From assembly GCF_014207905.1 (NCBI RefSeq), contig NZ_JACHLB010000004.1, forward strand, positions 310,001 to 374,000: DNA of 64,000 nt, written 5' to 3'. The position numbers and the translations under genes were made by a program. Below are positions 1 through 9,007 of the stretch, in pieces; within the stretch, counting starts at the first letter, position 1, and every line of letters starts with the position of its first letter. Origin of the DNA: Flavobacterium notoginsengisoli (GTDB lineage: Bacteria > Bacteroidota > Bacteroidia > Flavobacteriales > Flavobacteriaceae). The notes beneath the pieces were generated by a model. It was not told where the DNA came from. It saw nothing but the letters and a program-made list of their open reading frames with translations, and searched no databases.

Positions 1-1
1 A

Positions 2-397
2 AATTATAATTTCACGAGAAAATATCAAAATAATGCTGGTTATGTAGCTTTCAGGTTAAGCGAAATGTATCTAATTCGTGCTGAAGCAGCTTTAGAAACC
101 AACAGAGCCGATGCTGCTATGGCTGATATTAATATTATTCGCGGTCGTTCAAATGCTACTTTATTAACCAATACAACAAATCTAAAAGAGAATATTCTTT
201 TAGAAAGAAGAAAAGAACTTTGTTTTGAAGGTCATTTATTTTTTGATTTGGTACGTAATCATAAAAATATTTCTAGAAATGACGGTTGTATTTCAACAAA
301 CTGCAGCATGACTTATCCTTCTCTAAAATTTGTTCTTCCGATACCAACCTATAACACTAATCTTAACCCTAACTTACAACAAAATGAATCGTATTAA
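2..397 (+). CDS. SusD/RagB-family outer-membrane lipoprotein, C-terminal part (5' end outside window)
   Basis: Only the C-terminal part is present; the frame is open from the first bases, so the visible ATG at 65 is internal. The segment VAFRLSEMYLIRAEAALE is the typical C-terminal helical motif of SusD/RagB proteins, followed by the usual ERRKELCFEGHLFFDLVR block and a short tail ending near a conserved IP motif. SusD proteins are surface lipoproteins that cap a TonB-dependent SusC channel and bind the substrate. The SusC partner is expected just left of the window. The stop overlaps the start region of the next gene, so the two are probably co-transcribed. Substrate unknown. Confidence 0.9.
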   Translation, partial: NYNFTRKYQNNAGYVAFRLSEMYLIRAEAALETNRADAAMADINIIRGRSNATLLTNTTNLKENILLERRKELCFEGHLFFDLVRNHKNISRNDGCISTNCSMTYPSLKFVLPIPTYNTNLNPNLQQNESY

Positions 398-1850
398 GAT
401 ATTTAGCATATTGTTTATAGTAGCAGTTTTTGCTTCTTGTTCAAAAGACGACTATAAATTAGGTTCTGAAATTGATCCGTTTATTAGATTCAATTTCTTG
501 GTAAAAAGTGATAATACACCAGTAGAATATCCTATTGTAAATGGAAGTTTAGTGCCTCAATCTACTTACGTTAATACTTCGGTAAAAACGTTGAAAGTAC
601 CGGTTGCTTTGACTGCTCAAAATTTAAAAAGTAGCGTAACAGCCAATTTTAGTGCAGTTTCGTCAACAAATGACAATGAGAGCTTTACGGTAAATCCTGT
701 AAATCAATTAACTTTTCAGGGAAATAAATTAACAGATACTATTGCGGTTTCTTTTGACAAAAGATGGACTGCTAATCAAAGTATTACTTTAAAACTAGAA
801 ACTGTTTCTGATCCTGAAATTCACATTGGAAATTTAAACACAGAATATCCAAACGATACTTTCAAAATTGATTTAGCTGCCATTACAACCAATTATACTT
901 TTCCAGTAAATCAGCTTATTGTGAAAGGAGAAGTCGGAGAAACAGTTGATTTTAAAGTAAATTTTCCTAACGGATTTTTCCCTTCTGAAATAGAAAATGC
1001 TTCTATTTTTAAATTCCAAAATGGTTTTGAATATTCGTTAACACATGATGATTTTGGCGATAACAGAAGTTCTATTACGTACCATTTGACTCTTTTAGAA
1101 GATATTCAAAATGACGATGCGCGTTACGAATCTAAAATAACTCTAGTCAATATTCCAAATTACAATGCAACAGGAAGTATCGCTTTGACTGTTGTAAAAC
1201 CAATTAAATCTCCAAGAGATATTCAGGCATATCCAGCATCAAAATTCACAGATCCTACAAATGCATTTTATCTGACTTATGGAGAACATTGGTTTAGTGT
1301 AAATGGCAATTGTTCATGGCAGACTTTCAATGCTTTAACTTTCCCAGTTGTGGTGACAAAAGATAACGAAAATGCGATTCTTTACAGCGATAAAGGAACC
1401 GCAAACCCGAATGATGATGTTTACTATGACGCTTTTAAAATCGGATTTAACGTTGCCAGCGGAACGAACACTGTGAATTCTTTCGGTTTAAAAAGATGGT
1501 TTTCTAACGAAAGTAACTCAGCTGCAATTTCGCCTGGATTTAATATTACCTCAGCTTTGGAATTTTTCCCAGCCAATGGAAACAGCAAAACACAAGGAAC
1601 AGTTCTCGTAATTCCACAAGATATTACAATTGGATCTAGCGCAACAAATACGCATGTTATTGCTATTTCGGGAGAAGGAACTTATAAAGAAATCAGCAAT
1701 GGTTTATATGAGATTTCATTCGAATTAAAATTAACAAACGACAAACTGTTTGGAGGAACAGTTTCAACACAATACAGAATGTACAACAACAGAGTGTACA
1801 CAAAGCCAACACCTTTAAGCATTTCATGTCCTAAAGAAGTTACTTTGTAA
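384..1850 (+). CDS. secreted lipoprotein of a SusD operon, function unknown
   Basis: About 488 residues from the ATG at 384, chosen because it opens with a lipoprotein signal peptide (MNRIKIFSILFIVAVFASCS, lipobox ending at Cys). The longer frame beginning at 330 would add residues that do not look like a signal and would run deeper into the SusD gene. It overlaps the SusD stop by 14 bases, which indicates translational coupling. I recognise no catalytic domain; the body is beta-rich with many Asn, Thr and Ser, as in surface glycan-binding or Ig-like proteins of SusE/SusF position. By context it is probably a surface accessory protein of the uptake system. That role is inferred from position only. 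Confidence 0.75.
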   Translation: MNRIKIFSILFIVAVFASCSKDDYKLGSEIDPFIRFNFLVKSDNTPVEYPIVNGSLVPQSTYVNTSVKTLKVPVALTAQNLKSSVTANFSAVSSTNDNESFTVNPVNQLTFQGNKLTDTIAVSFDKRWTANQSITLKLETVSDPEIHIGNLNTEYPNDTFKIDLAAITTNYTFPVNQLIVKGEVGETVDFKVNFPNGFFPSEIENASIFKFQNGFEYSLTHDDFGDNRSSITYHLTLLEDIQNDDARYESKITLVNIPNYNATGSIALTVVKPIKSPRDIQAYPASKFTDPTNAFYLTYGEHWFSVNGNCSWQTFNALTFPVVVTKDNENAILYSDKGTANPNDDVYYDAFKIGFNVASGTNTVNSFGLKRWFSNESNSAAISPGFNITSALEFFPANGNSKTQGTVLVIPQDITIGSSATNTHVIAISGEGTYKEISNGLYEISFELKLTNDKLFGGTVSTQYRMYNNRVYTKPTPLSISCPKEVTL

Positions 1851-1919
1851 TTGATAATTGATAATTGATAATTGATAATTGATAATTGATAATTGATAAT
1901 TGATAATTGATAATTGATA
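1851..1919. repeat. heptamer tandem repeat (TTGATAA)n
   Basis: Nine perfect copies of TTGATAA plus six bases of a tenth, beginning at the base after the stop codon at 1848-1850. No gene is interrupted. Units of seven bases are prone to slippage, so copy number is likely to vary between strains. A reverse-strand frame through it is an artefact of the period. Confidence 0.95.
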
Positions 1920-1928
1920 TGCCTCTTG

Positions 1929-1961
1929 AGCTTTGTCAAAGTTTAAAACTTTGACAAAGCT
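1929..1961. repeat. dispersed palindrome (AGCTTTGTCAAAGTTT arms), copy 1; possible terminator
   Basis: Two perfect 16-base arms (AGCTTTGTCAAAGTTT and its reverse complement) flank a single A. An identical 33-base palindrome lies at 62407-62439. The right side is followed by TTTT, so it could act as a terminator for the SusD/lipoprotein transcript, but its recurrence marks it as a dispersed repeat. Confidence 0.9.
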
Positions 1962-1992
1962 TTTGGCGTGAAAAAAAGGTTTCAGGTTTCAA

Positions 1993-2040
1993 GTTTCAAG
2001 TTTCAGGTTGCTGCAGAACGTGAAACCTGAAACTTGAAAC
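1993..2040. repeat. inverted repeat of the TTTCAGGTTTCAAG family
   Basis: Perfect 17-base arms at 1993-2009 (GTTTCAAGTTTCAGGTT) and 2024-2040, with a 14-base loop. Related half-copies (TTTCAGGTTTCA) occur near 8900, 46420 and 48255. It sits 44 bases before the start of the cytochrome c peroxidase gene and could form an RNA hairpin in the mRNA. Confidence 0.85.
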
Positions 2041-2083
2041 AAAAAAAAACAAATCAAAAAAAAAACACAAAAAACACAAAGAA

Positions 2084-3226
2084 TTGAAAAAACTAATCGT
2101 TCCACTTATTTTCCTGCTTTGCTTGACGGCTTATAAAAGCGTGGAAAATCCTGATTATATTGATATTCAGGAATTGCGAAAACTGTATTCCAGCGGGGAT
2201 TCTTCGAAATGGCCTGCTGCTGAATTACATCAAAACGTTGATAAATCTAAGTTTCAGGATATTGGTGTGCTTCCTGCTGTTCCTTATCCTGCTTATAATC
2301 CGTATTCTAAGGAAAAAGAAAGTTTGGGTAAAATTTTGTTTTTTGATCCGAGATTATCTCGAAGCGGACAAATTGCGTGTGCTTCTTGCCATAATCCGGA
2401 ATTGGGTTGGACAGACAATTTAACGCGTTCTTTTGGACACGATCGTCAAACTGGAAAACGAAATTCGATGACGATTTTAAATTCAGCATATGCCACTTCC
2501 CTATTTTGGGACGGGCGTGCTTCAAGTTTAGAAGATCAAGCGCAATTTCCTGTTCAAGATCCTTTAGAAATGAATGAAAAACTGACGATTGCTGTTGATA
2601 AAATCGCTAAAATTAAAGGCTATAATTCGTTGTTTTCAGCTGCTTTTGGAGATAAAAAAGTGACTTTAGAACGCATTCAATATGCCATTGCAACTTTCGA
2701 AAGATCAATTAACAGTCCAAAAAGTAAATTTGATCAGTTTGTAAGCGGAAAATCAGATATCTATACCGATCAGCAAGTAAAAGGAATGCATTTGTTTAGA
2801 ACAAAAGCGCAATGCATTAATTGCCATAATACGCCTTATTTCAGCGACAATCAGTTTCATAATGACGGACAAACTTTATTCGGAACTAAAAATGAAGATT
2901 TCGGACGTTATAATGTTACTAAAGATGTGAAAGATATTGGCAAATTCAGAACGCCAACACTTCGCGAAGTCGTAAATACAAAACCTTGGATGCATCACGG
3001 ACATTTTCCGAGTTTATTGGATGTTGTTGAATTATACAATTTAGGAAATCCATCGCCAGTTCAAAAGAAATACTTAGGAACAGCAAGAGATTCTCTAATT
3101 CCAAAATCAGATCCAATGTTGAGAAAATTAGATTTAAGCAAAGAAGAAATCAGTGATTTATTAGCCTTTATTGAAACATTAAGCACACCAACAAGAAGAA
3201 TCATAATTCCAGAAATGCCGAAGTAA
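2084..3226 (+). CDS. di-haem cytochrome c peroxidase (CcpA/MauG family), TTG start
   Basis: A 380-residue secreted protein of usual family length with two c-type haem motifs, CASCH at residues 99-103 and CINCH at 244-248, plus the family segment around LFWDGRASSLEDQAQFP. It should reduce H2O2 with electrons from a periplasmic carrier, or act as a MauG-like oxidase. The start is TTG at 2084: this codon opens the signal peptide MKKLIVPLIFLLCL, and the next in-frame ATG would remove the first haem site. It follows the SusD/lipoprotein pair with a repeat-filled gap and is probably in the same operon, a context seen for peroxidases tied to uptake systems in Bacteroidota. Confidence 0.92.
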   Translation: MKKLIVPLIFLLCLTAYKSVENPDYIDIQELRKLYSSGDSSKWPAAELHQNVDKSKFQDIGVLPAVPYPAYNPYSKEKESLGKILFFDPRLSRSGQIACASCHNPELGWTDNLTRSFGHDRQTGKRNSMTILNSAYATSLFWDGRASSLEDQAQFPVQDPLEMNEKLTIAVDKIAKIKGYNSLFSAAFGDKKVTLERIQYAIATFERSINSPKSKFDQFVSGKSDIYTDQQVKGMHLFRTKAQCINCHNTPYFSDNQFHNDGQTLFGTKNEDFGRYNVTKDVKDIGKFRTPTLREVVNTKPWMHHGHFPSLLDVVELYNLGNPSPVQKKYLGTARDSLIPKSDPMLRKLDLSKEEISDLLAFIETLSTPTRRIIIPEMPK

Positions 3227-3247
3227 TTAATTTTAAAACAAGCTTTT

Positions 3248-3862
3248 ATGAAATCATTAAACATTATCATTATTCTTTTTTTAGTTTTCAATTCGATGTT
3301 TGCACAAGAAATTACTAAAGAGATGATGCTCAAAAGAGACGCTAAAATCGATTCATTAAAAAAGATTGATTTTTTAAGCTATAAGTATAAATATCTTGAT
3401 GAAAATTTTAAAATTAAAATATCTAAAGAGGATTTTGACAAAGCAATTAGTGATTACAAAATTTATCCAGAAAGAATAAAAAAATACAGCGATTCTTTGT
3501 ATGTAGTTTTAATGGCTGAACTTAAAGATTCAGACGCTTCGAGAATCGCTGGACTTAAAATCGATTATAAATGGGTAAGATTTGGTTATCATACTTGGAT
3601 GAGCGAAAATGAGGTTTTAGCATTAGCCAAAAAACTAAATGTAAAAATGCCTTATAGACTTCAGGAATTGTTTTTGAATAATGACCCAAAAGTAAAAACA
3701 GAAATTCAAACTTTAAGAGATAAACTTTTTTTACAATTAGGAAAAGAAGAAATAAAAACAATGCCAACAAGAGAGCTTCTTAACTATGGTTTTAAATATA
3801 ATCCTGAATTAATTGAACTCAGAAAAAAAGGACATCAACACAAACCGCAAGAAAATAAATGA
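3248..3862 (+). CDS. small secreted protein of unknown function
   Basis: 204 residues with a signal peptide (MKSLNIIIILFLVFNSMFAQ) and a mature part rich in Lys, Asp, Glu and Leu, probably largely helical. I do not recognise the family and see no catalytic motif. It starts 21 bases after the peroxidase stop on the same strand and is followed by a strong terminator, so it is the last gene of the SusD/peroxidase operon. A role with the peroxidase or the uptake system is inferred from position only. Confidence 0.75.
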   Translation: MKSLNIIIILFLVFNSMFAQEITKEMMLKRDAKIDSLKKIDFLSYKYKYLDENFKIKISKEDFDKAISDYKIYPERIKKYSDSLYVVLMAELKDSDASRIAGLKIDYKWVRFGYHTWMSENEVLALAKKLNVKMPYRLQELFLNNDPKVKTEIQTLRDKLFLQLGKEEIKTMPTRELLNYGFKYNPELIELRKKGHQHKPQENK

Positions 3863-3896
3863 TTTGTATTTTGCCCCAAGTATTTTGCAAATCGCA

Positions 3897-3930
3897 AAAG
3901 CCCTTTTCGTTTTGAAAAGGGCTTTCTTTT
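3897..3930 (+). terminator. Rho-independent terminator, probably bidirectional
   Basis: Perfect 12-base stem (AAAGCCCTTTTC / GAAAAGGGCTTT), 5-base loop, then CTTTT. It sits 35 bases after the stop of the secreted protein and 30 bases before the end of the convergent barrel gene, so it can serve both. Confidence 0.9.
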
Positions 3931-3959
3931 ATTCCATTTTATTGGTTTATGAAATTATT

Positions 3960-5024
3960 TTAAAAAGCTTCACCTATTCGAAAATAAATTCCCCAATCTC
4001 CTTTTCCAACGGCACCGTCTAAACCTATATTAAATTTTTCTGTTTTAAATGCTCTGTAGCGATATCCAACTCCAACTCCTGGATATAATTTCCAATCAAA
4101 ATCTTTAGTATCAGAGCCGTAAATTGTGGCCAATCCAGCAAAACCAACCAATCCCATTCTTTTATTAAAATTATAGCGATATTCACCCTGTATATCCATA
4201 AGTCCGTCCCCTCGGTACTTGCCTTCTGAATAACCTCTAATATCGTTACTTCCAATGGCAACTTGTTGTTCGAAAACTATATTTCCAAGTCCAAACTTAC
4301 CTGAAAAACGACCAGCCAATACATCTTTTCCATTTCGCATAGGAAAATAAGCATTATATTCTGAGAAAATTTTATTAGCATTGGCAGTATTTCCAAACCA
4401 CTCAGGATAAGTAATCCAACGAAGTTTTATTTTATTTCCCTTTGTCGGATAATAAACTGCATCTCTTGTATCGTACAACATTATTAGTTGCAATCCATTT
4501 GTGTGGCTAACAGAAGATGGTTCAACATTATCTTGATAGTCAGTACTGTAATGTGCATAGGAATATCCCAAACCAGCATAAAAAGACTTTACAATTTTAT
4601 GTTGAAGAGTAAAAGCAAGAATTGTTTTTTTTGTGCCATAATCATAAAAATCTGGAACATCTATATCATCAACATAAAACTGAGCATTTTGGTTGCCAAC
4701 TGCAAAAAAGACTTGTGCCCGCCAAAGGTCTTCTTTAAAGTACAATTTATTAAATGAAGCAATGAAATAAGACTTATTAGTGGTGTAAACTGCAGACAAA
4801 CCAGATAAAGATTTTGGCGAAATTGTATCTGTTTTATCAAACTTGTACATCATCATCGGAATTGCTCCAAACATAAATTCAAGCGTTCTATTGTAATTAA
4901 GATAAGGCATTACATTAAAATCGATGTTTTTAACCTTTGCAACGGCTGTTTTGGTACTGTCTGTCTGAGCCCATCCCAAGCTACAATAAAATATTATCAG
5001 GAAAAGTAAATAGACTTTCTTCAT
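3960..5024 (-). CDS. outer-membrane beta-barrel protein of BamA/surface antigen D15 type
   Basis: About 354 residues from the ATG at 5024, chosen because it opens directly with a signal peptide (MKKVYLLFLIIFYCSLGWAQ); an ATG seven codons upstream is also possible. After a short linker the chain is one beta-barrel with alternating aromatic strands and the late segment GSNDIRGYSEGKYRGDG, which matches the conserved RGY region of the D15/BamA barrel. No POTRA repeats are present, so it is barrel-only and not the essential BamA. It probably sits in the outer membrane as a pore or assembly-type protein. It is monocistronic by spacing. Confidence 0.8.
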   Translation of the reverse strand: MKKVYLLFLIIFYCSLGWAQTDSTKTAVAKVKNIDFNVMPYLNYNRTLEFMFGAIPMMMYKFDKTDTISPKSLSGLSAVYTTNKSYFIASFNKLYFKEDLWRAQVFFAVGNQNAQFYVDDIDVPDFYDYGTKKTILAFTLQHKIVKSFYAGLGYSYAHYSTDYQDNVEPSSVSHTNGLQLIMLYDTRDAVYYPTKGNKIKLRWITYPEWFGNTANANKIFSEYNAYFPMRNGKDVLAGRFSGKFGLGNIVFEQQVAIGSNDIRGYSEGKYRGDGLMDIQGEYRYNFNKRMGLVGFAGLATIYGSDTKDFDWKLYPGVGVGYRYRAFKTEKFNIGLDGAVGKGDWGIYFRIGEAF

Positions 5025-5263
5025 AGTTTTATTTTTATAAAACAAAACTACTATTTCATTAAAAGAATGTAATTTAAATTAAGAGAGGTTAGGTTGCATA
5101 TTATAAGATGAAACCAATTTTATAAACACTTAAGAGAGACAGAATCTATAAATTATTACTTTGATTCTCTATTAATTCCAAACTTTTATACTTTTTATAT
5201 ATTTGTTTGGAAGAAAAATAGTTTTTAAATCCAGTTTAAATTTTTCAGTTACAAAATAACTAT

Positions 5264-6868
5264 ATGAAGAAAACATTCCTTAAAGCAATTCTAATTATTT
5301 TTTTTGTCACTAATTTTATGAATGCTCAATCTCAAGATCCAATTTTGCAAAAATTAATTGACCTAAAACTTATTGAACAGAAAGAGGTAAAAGATTTCAT
5401 AAAAAATCAAGAAGCATATACTGGTAAAAGTACCACTTCGTACTTATATGCATTATTTCAATGTGAATATAAAAGAATAACAAAACATTTCTATTCTACA
5501 TTTATAGCTAATATGATTTCTATAGAAAACGACAAACTTAGCGATGAGGAACAGAAAAAAGAAAACCAAGAACTAAGCGATTATCTTTCTAAACTGAAAA
5601 GTTGTGAACTTTTAAGTGAAAAACAATCACAATATTTTCAAAAGGAAATATCTAATAATTCATACGGATATAAATTACAGTTTATCCAAGATATCACATT
5701 TAAAGCTTTAAAAGCAGATTATATGGCTCCAGAAAAGCTAAAAGATTTTGCAGATAAATTAAAAGACTATAAAATAGTCGATACAAAATATCAAAGTCTA
5801 ATTGCCGCGATAGACGAAGAAAAAATAGAAGAACCTATTGATTTTCTTTTGTACTGTGAAAAATCTACAATTATAAACCCAAAGAATTATTCAGACAAAG
5901 TAGCATTTTTTTTGGAAGCCATTCATAAAAAAACCGCCTCTGTACTTCCAGAATTGGCTTTTACAGATTTTGAATATAAAATCGTGCTTGATCCTGAAAT
6001 GTCTGCTTATGGCGATAATTATTACAACTGCATCGTTTCTTTAAAATCGAACGGAAAAATCTACAAGCAAAAAAGCGGATTTTATCCTTCATCTAAAAAC
6101 GATTATTCAGCAGGTGAAATCGATATTCAAAATTATTATCAGATATTCAATAAAATATTAATTGATTTACACGCTCCATATCGAGTTCATGACGTTCCAG
6201 TGCATGGTGAAAATGCATCTGTGAGCCAAATTGGAATAATGGTTTTAACCGAAGAACAGGAAAAAAAACTAAACGAATTTGTAACCTATATTAATGCATC
6301 TCAGGAAGATTTTAAAAACAAACCAACAAGTCAAGAAATAGAAAATGCTATTGATGAATATACTAAAATTGGTTTATTTTCGAATTTAACAGCTGACCAA
6401 ATCAGTCATGGCAAAGAAAAAGTTAGACAAGAGAACATTAGTAATTATAATGATATTCTTTCTGCTTTTCCAAACATGATTTATTCGTTTGATACAGAAT
6501 TAGGAAATCTTGAAGATCCTTATGCAGAACTAATTAAAGAGTTTGCTGCTATCTCTCATAACGAATTTAAGCCAACACATATTTCCAATCTATTTGATAT
6601 TGAAAAAAGTAAAAAAACTACATTAAAATTTAAGCTTAAAAACAAAGTTTATTCAAAAACTTTTAAAATTGATAATGACTGGATAGATGCTGATTTTTTT
6701 GATTTTGTGCGATCTGTTACAACCAAAAACAATCTAGAAGGTCGATTTTATGAATTATATACAGGTGGACAAGATGCGAAAGTTATCTTTCTTACAGAAA
6801 ATCAATACAATTACATTCGGACAAATAAGCTACTTTTATTTGCAGATCAAGAATGGGAAGAAGAATAA
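5264..6868 (+). CDS. large secreted protein of unknown function with an internal duplication
   Basis: 534 residues with a signal peptide ending near MNAQ. I do not recognise the family. Short helical segments of similar form recur in the first half (for example LIDLKLIEQKEVKDF, YLSKLKSCELLSEKQ and KLKDYKIVDTKYQ). Two longer units appear related, at about residues 225-345 and 440-525: each has a strand of the K-x-Y-x-K type, then an Asp-rich turn, an aromatic helix (QNYYQIFNKIL; DADFFDFVRSV), and ends in a LTEEQ/LTENQ helix. It has 200 bases of AT-rich upstream sequence with a TAnnTTTG-like box at 5198-5205 but no clear -33 partner. No co-directional neighbour. Confidence 0.75.
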   Translation: MKKTFLKAILIIFFVTNFMNAQSQDPILQKLIDLKLIEQKEVKDFIKNQEAYTGKSTTSYLYALFQCEYKRITKHFYSTFIANMISIENDKLSDEEQKKENQELSDYLSKLKSCELLSEKQSQYFQKEISNNSYGYKLQFIQDITFKALKADYMAPEKLKDFADKLKDYKIVDTKYQSLIAAIDEEKIEEPIDFLLYCEKSTIINPKNYSDKVAFFLEAIHKKTASVLPELAFTDFEYKIVLDPEMSAYGDNYYNCIVSLKSNGKIYKQKSGFYPSSKNDYSAGEIDIQNYYQIFNKILIDLHAPYRVHDVPVHGENASVSQIGIMVLTEEQEKKLNEFVTYINASQEDFKNKPTSQEIENAIDEYTKIGLFSNLTADQISHGKEKVRQENISNYNDILSAFPNMIYSFDTELGNLEDPYAELIKEFAAISHNEFKPTHISNLFDIEKSKKTTLKFKLKNKVYSKTFKIDNDWIDADFFDFVRSVTTKNNLEGRFYELYTGGQDAKVIFLTENQYNYIRTNKLLLFADQEWEEE

Positions 6869-6892
6869 ATCTTTTCCAATTCTAAAAATATT

Positions 6893-8893
6893 TTAAAACC
6901 TCATCTTTTGAATTCGAACAGCATTCAATATCGCCAACAGCGCCACACCAACATCAGCAAAAACAGCTTCCCACATTGTTGCCAATCCGCCAGCACCAAG
7001 AATAAGCACAAAAGCTTTTACAACAAAAGCCAATGTAATATTCTGCCAGACAATTTTTTTGGTTTGTTTTCCGATATTGATTGCCATTGCAATTTTGCTC
7101 GGTTTATCGTCTTGAATCACAACATCTGCAGTTTCTATTGCGGCATCGCTTCCTAAACCTCCCATTGCAATTCCGACCGTGCTTAAAGCAATTACAGGTG
7201 CATCGTTTACACCATCGCCCACAAAAGCAATCGTTTCGTTTTTGGCTTTAATTTCGTTTACTTTATTCACTTTATCTTCTGGAAGTAAATCTCCAAAAGC
7301 CTTCGTAATTCCGAGTTTATCGGCTACAAATTGAACTACATTGGTTTTGTCTCCACTTAGCATGGTTAATTTTACTCCTAAAGATTTTAGTTTTGAAACT
7401 GTTTCTTTAGCATCTTCTTTTATTTCATCTGCAATCGTTAAATAACCTGCAAATTTTCCATCGTAAGCAATGGCAATTGTGGTATAAACTATTGTAGAAG
7501 GATCAATATCATACGAAATATTGAATTTATTGAGAAGCTTGAAATTTCCAACAAGCAATTCTTTTCCGTTAAAAACAGCTTTTAATCCATGTCCTGAAAT
7601 TTCTTCAATATTTGTCAATTCAACAGAAGAATCAATTGCTCCAACATAATTGTGAATTGCCGTTGCAACAGGATGAGTACTTCGGCTTTCTAAAACATTA
7701 ATCAGTTTTAGAATTTCATCTTTATTCAATTCAGGTTTTATGATGACCTCTTGAACTTTAAAAATACCTTCTGTCATGGTTCCAGTTTTGTCTACCACAA
7801 CATTCTGAATGGTCGAAATACTGTCTAAGAAATTGCTTCCTTTAAATAAAATTCCGTTTTTACTCGCTGCTCCAATTCCGCCAAAATAACCTAACGGAAT
7901 ACTGATTACTAATGCGCAAGGACAAGAAATAACCAAGAAAACTAAAGCTCTGTACAACCAATCACTAAAAACGTAATTGTCTACAAAAAGCATCGGAAGC
8001 AAACAAATTGCAATTGCCAAATACACCACAATTGGCGTGTATATTTTAGCAAATTTTCTGATGAATAATTCAGCGGGCGCTTTTTTAGTTGTAGCGTTTT
8101 GAACCAATTCTAGAATTTTAGACAATTTACTATCGTTGTAAGCGGCTGTTACTTTTACTTCTGCAATCGTGTTTCCGTTTATCATTCCAGCAAGAACCGT
8201 TTCACCTTTCTTTTTAGTATCAGGTTTACTTTCTCCCGTTAAAGCTGCAGTATTAAACGAAGCCGATTCTGATAATAATTCGCCATCTAAACCTAGTTTT
8301 TCTCCCGCTTTAAGCTGAATAATGGCACCAATCTGAACGTCTTTGGCTTTTACTTTTACAGGAATATTATTTTCTAAAATATTCACCTCATCCGGACGCT
8401 GATCTAAGAGGCTTTTAATACTTGATTTAGCTTTGCTAACAGCCATTCCTTGAAAAGTTTCTCCAATTGTATAAAACAACATAACAGCAACACCTTCGGG
8501 GTATTCTCCAATTGCAAAAGCACCAATTGTAGCAATACACATTAAGAAAAATTCAGAGAAAACATCACCTTTTACAATGCTCTCGTACGCTTCTCTTAAA
8601 ACAGGAATTCCAACAGGAAGATACGCAATGGCATACCAACCGATTCTAACTATTCCAGTAAACCAATCTTGCGGAAAATAGTTATCCAAACCAATTCCTA
8701 TAAGCAGTAAAACAAAGGAAATAATTGACGGTAGAAACATTTGAAACAAACTTCCTTCTGCCCCATGTTCATGATCGTGTCCTTCGTGATCGTGACCGTC
8801 ATTTTCTGAATGCACAGGTTCATCATGTGAACAGCAACAGGATGTTTTGGGTTTATTTTTTATATTTTTTACTTCTTTATCTTGATGTATCAT
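6893..8893 (-). CDS. heavy-metal P1B-type ATPase (Zn/Cd/Pb type)
   Basis: 666 residues with all P-type ATPase motifs: TGES at 219-222, the intramembrane CPC at 324-326, phosphorylated DKTGT at 368-372, the HP pair at 407-408, and GDGVNDAP at 559-566. The CPC motif together with the C-terminal FADVGVALLAILNA segment matches the Zn2+/Cd2+/Pb2+ group (ZntA/CadA). The usual N-terminal HMA domain is missing; instead residues 17-44 form a Cys/His/Asp-rich tail (CCCSHDEPVHSENDGHDHEG) that probably binds metal. It exports divalent metal from the cytoplasm and is the last gene of the leftward efflux block, so it can feed the CzcCBA pump. Confidence 0.95.
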   Translation of the reverse strand: MIHQDKEVKNIKNKPKTSCCCSHDEPVHSENDGHDHEGHDHEHGAEGSLFQMFLPSIISFVLLLIGIGLDNYFPQDWFTGIVRIGWYAIAYLPVGIPVLREAYESIVKGDVFSEFFLMCIATIGAFAIGEYPEGVAVMLFYTIGETFQGMAVSKAKSSIKSLLDQRPDEVNILENNIPVKVKAKDVQIGAIIQLKAGEKLGLDGELLSESASFNTAALTGESKPDTKKKGETVLAGMINGNTIAEVKVTAAYNDSKLSKILELVQNATTKKAPAELFIRKFAKIYTPIVVYLAIAICLLPMLFVDNYVFSDWLYRALVFLVISCPCALVISIPLGYFGGIGAASKNGILFKGSNFLDSISTIQNVVVDKTGTMTEGIFKVQEVIIKPELNKDEILKLINVLESRSTHPVATAIHNYVGAIDSSVELTNIEEISGHGLKAVFNGKELLVGNFKLLNKFNISYDIDPSTIVYTTIAIAYDGKFAGYLTIADEIKEDAKETVSKLKSLGVKLTMLSGDKTNVVQFVADKLGITKAFGDLLPEDKVNKVNEIKAKNETIAFVGDGVNDAPVIALSTVGIAMGGLGSDAAIETADVVIQDDKPSKIAMAINIGKQTKKIVWQNITLAFVVKAFVLILGAGGLATMWEAVFADVGVALLAILNAVRIQKMRF

Positions 8894-9007
8894 TTTTTTG
8901 GTTTCATGTTTCAGGTTTCATGTTTTTGATGCCTGAAGTTTTATTTAAATAATGTTCTAAATTTAAGCATTTTGCGGCAATTGTTTCTAAGTAAATTTTG
9001 TTTTAAT

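Noticed and set aside
1682..1939. Reverse frame with a repeated INYQLSI peptide
   Set aside because: Produced by the heptamer array and by antisense reading of the lipoprotein gene.
5198..5205. TATATTTG as promoter of the 5264 gene
   Set aside because: The -7 box fits, but no TTTG or TTG lies at the right distance upstream, so it is not listed as a promoter.
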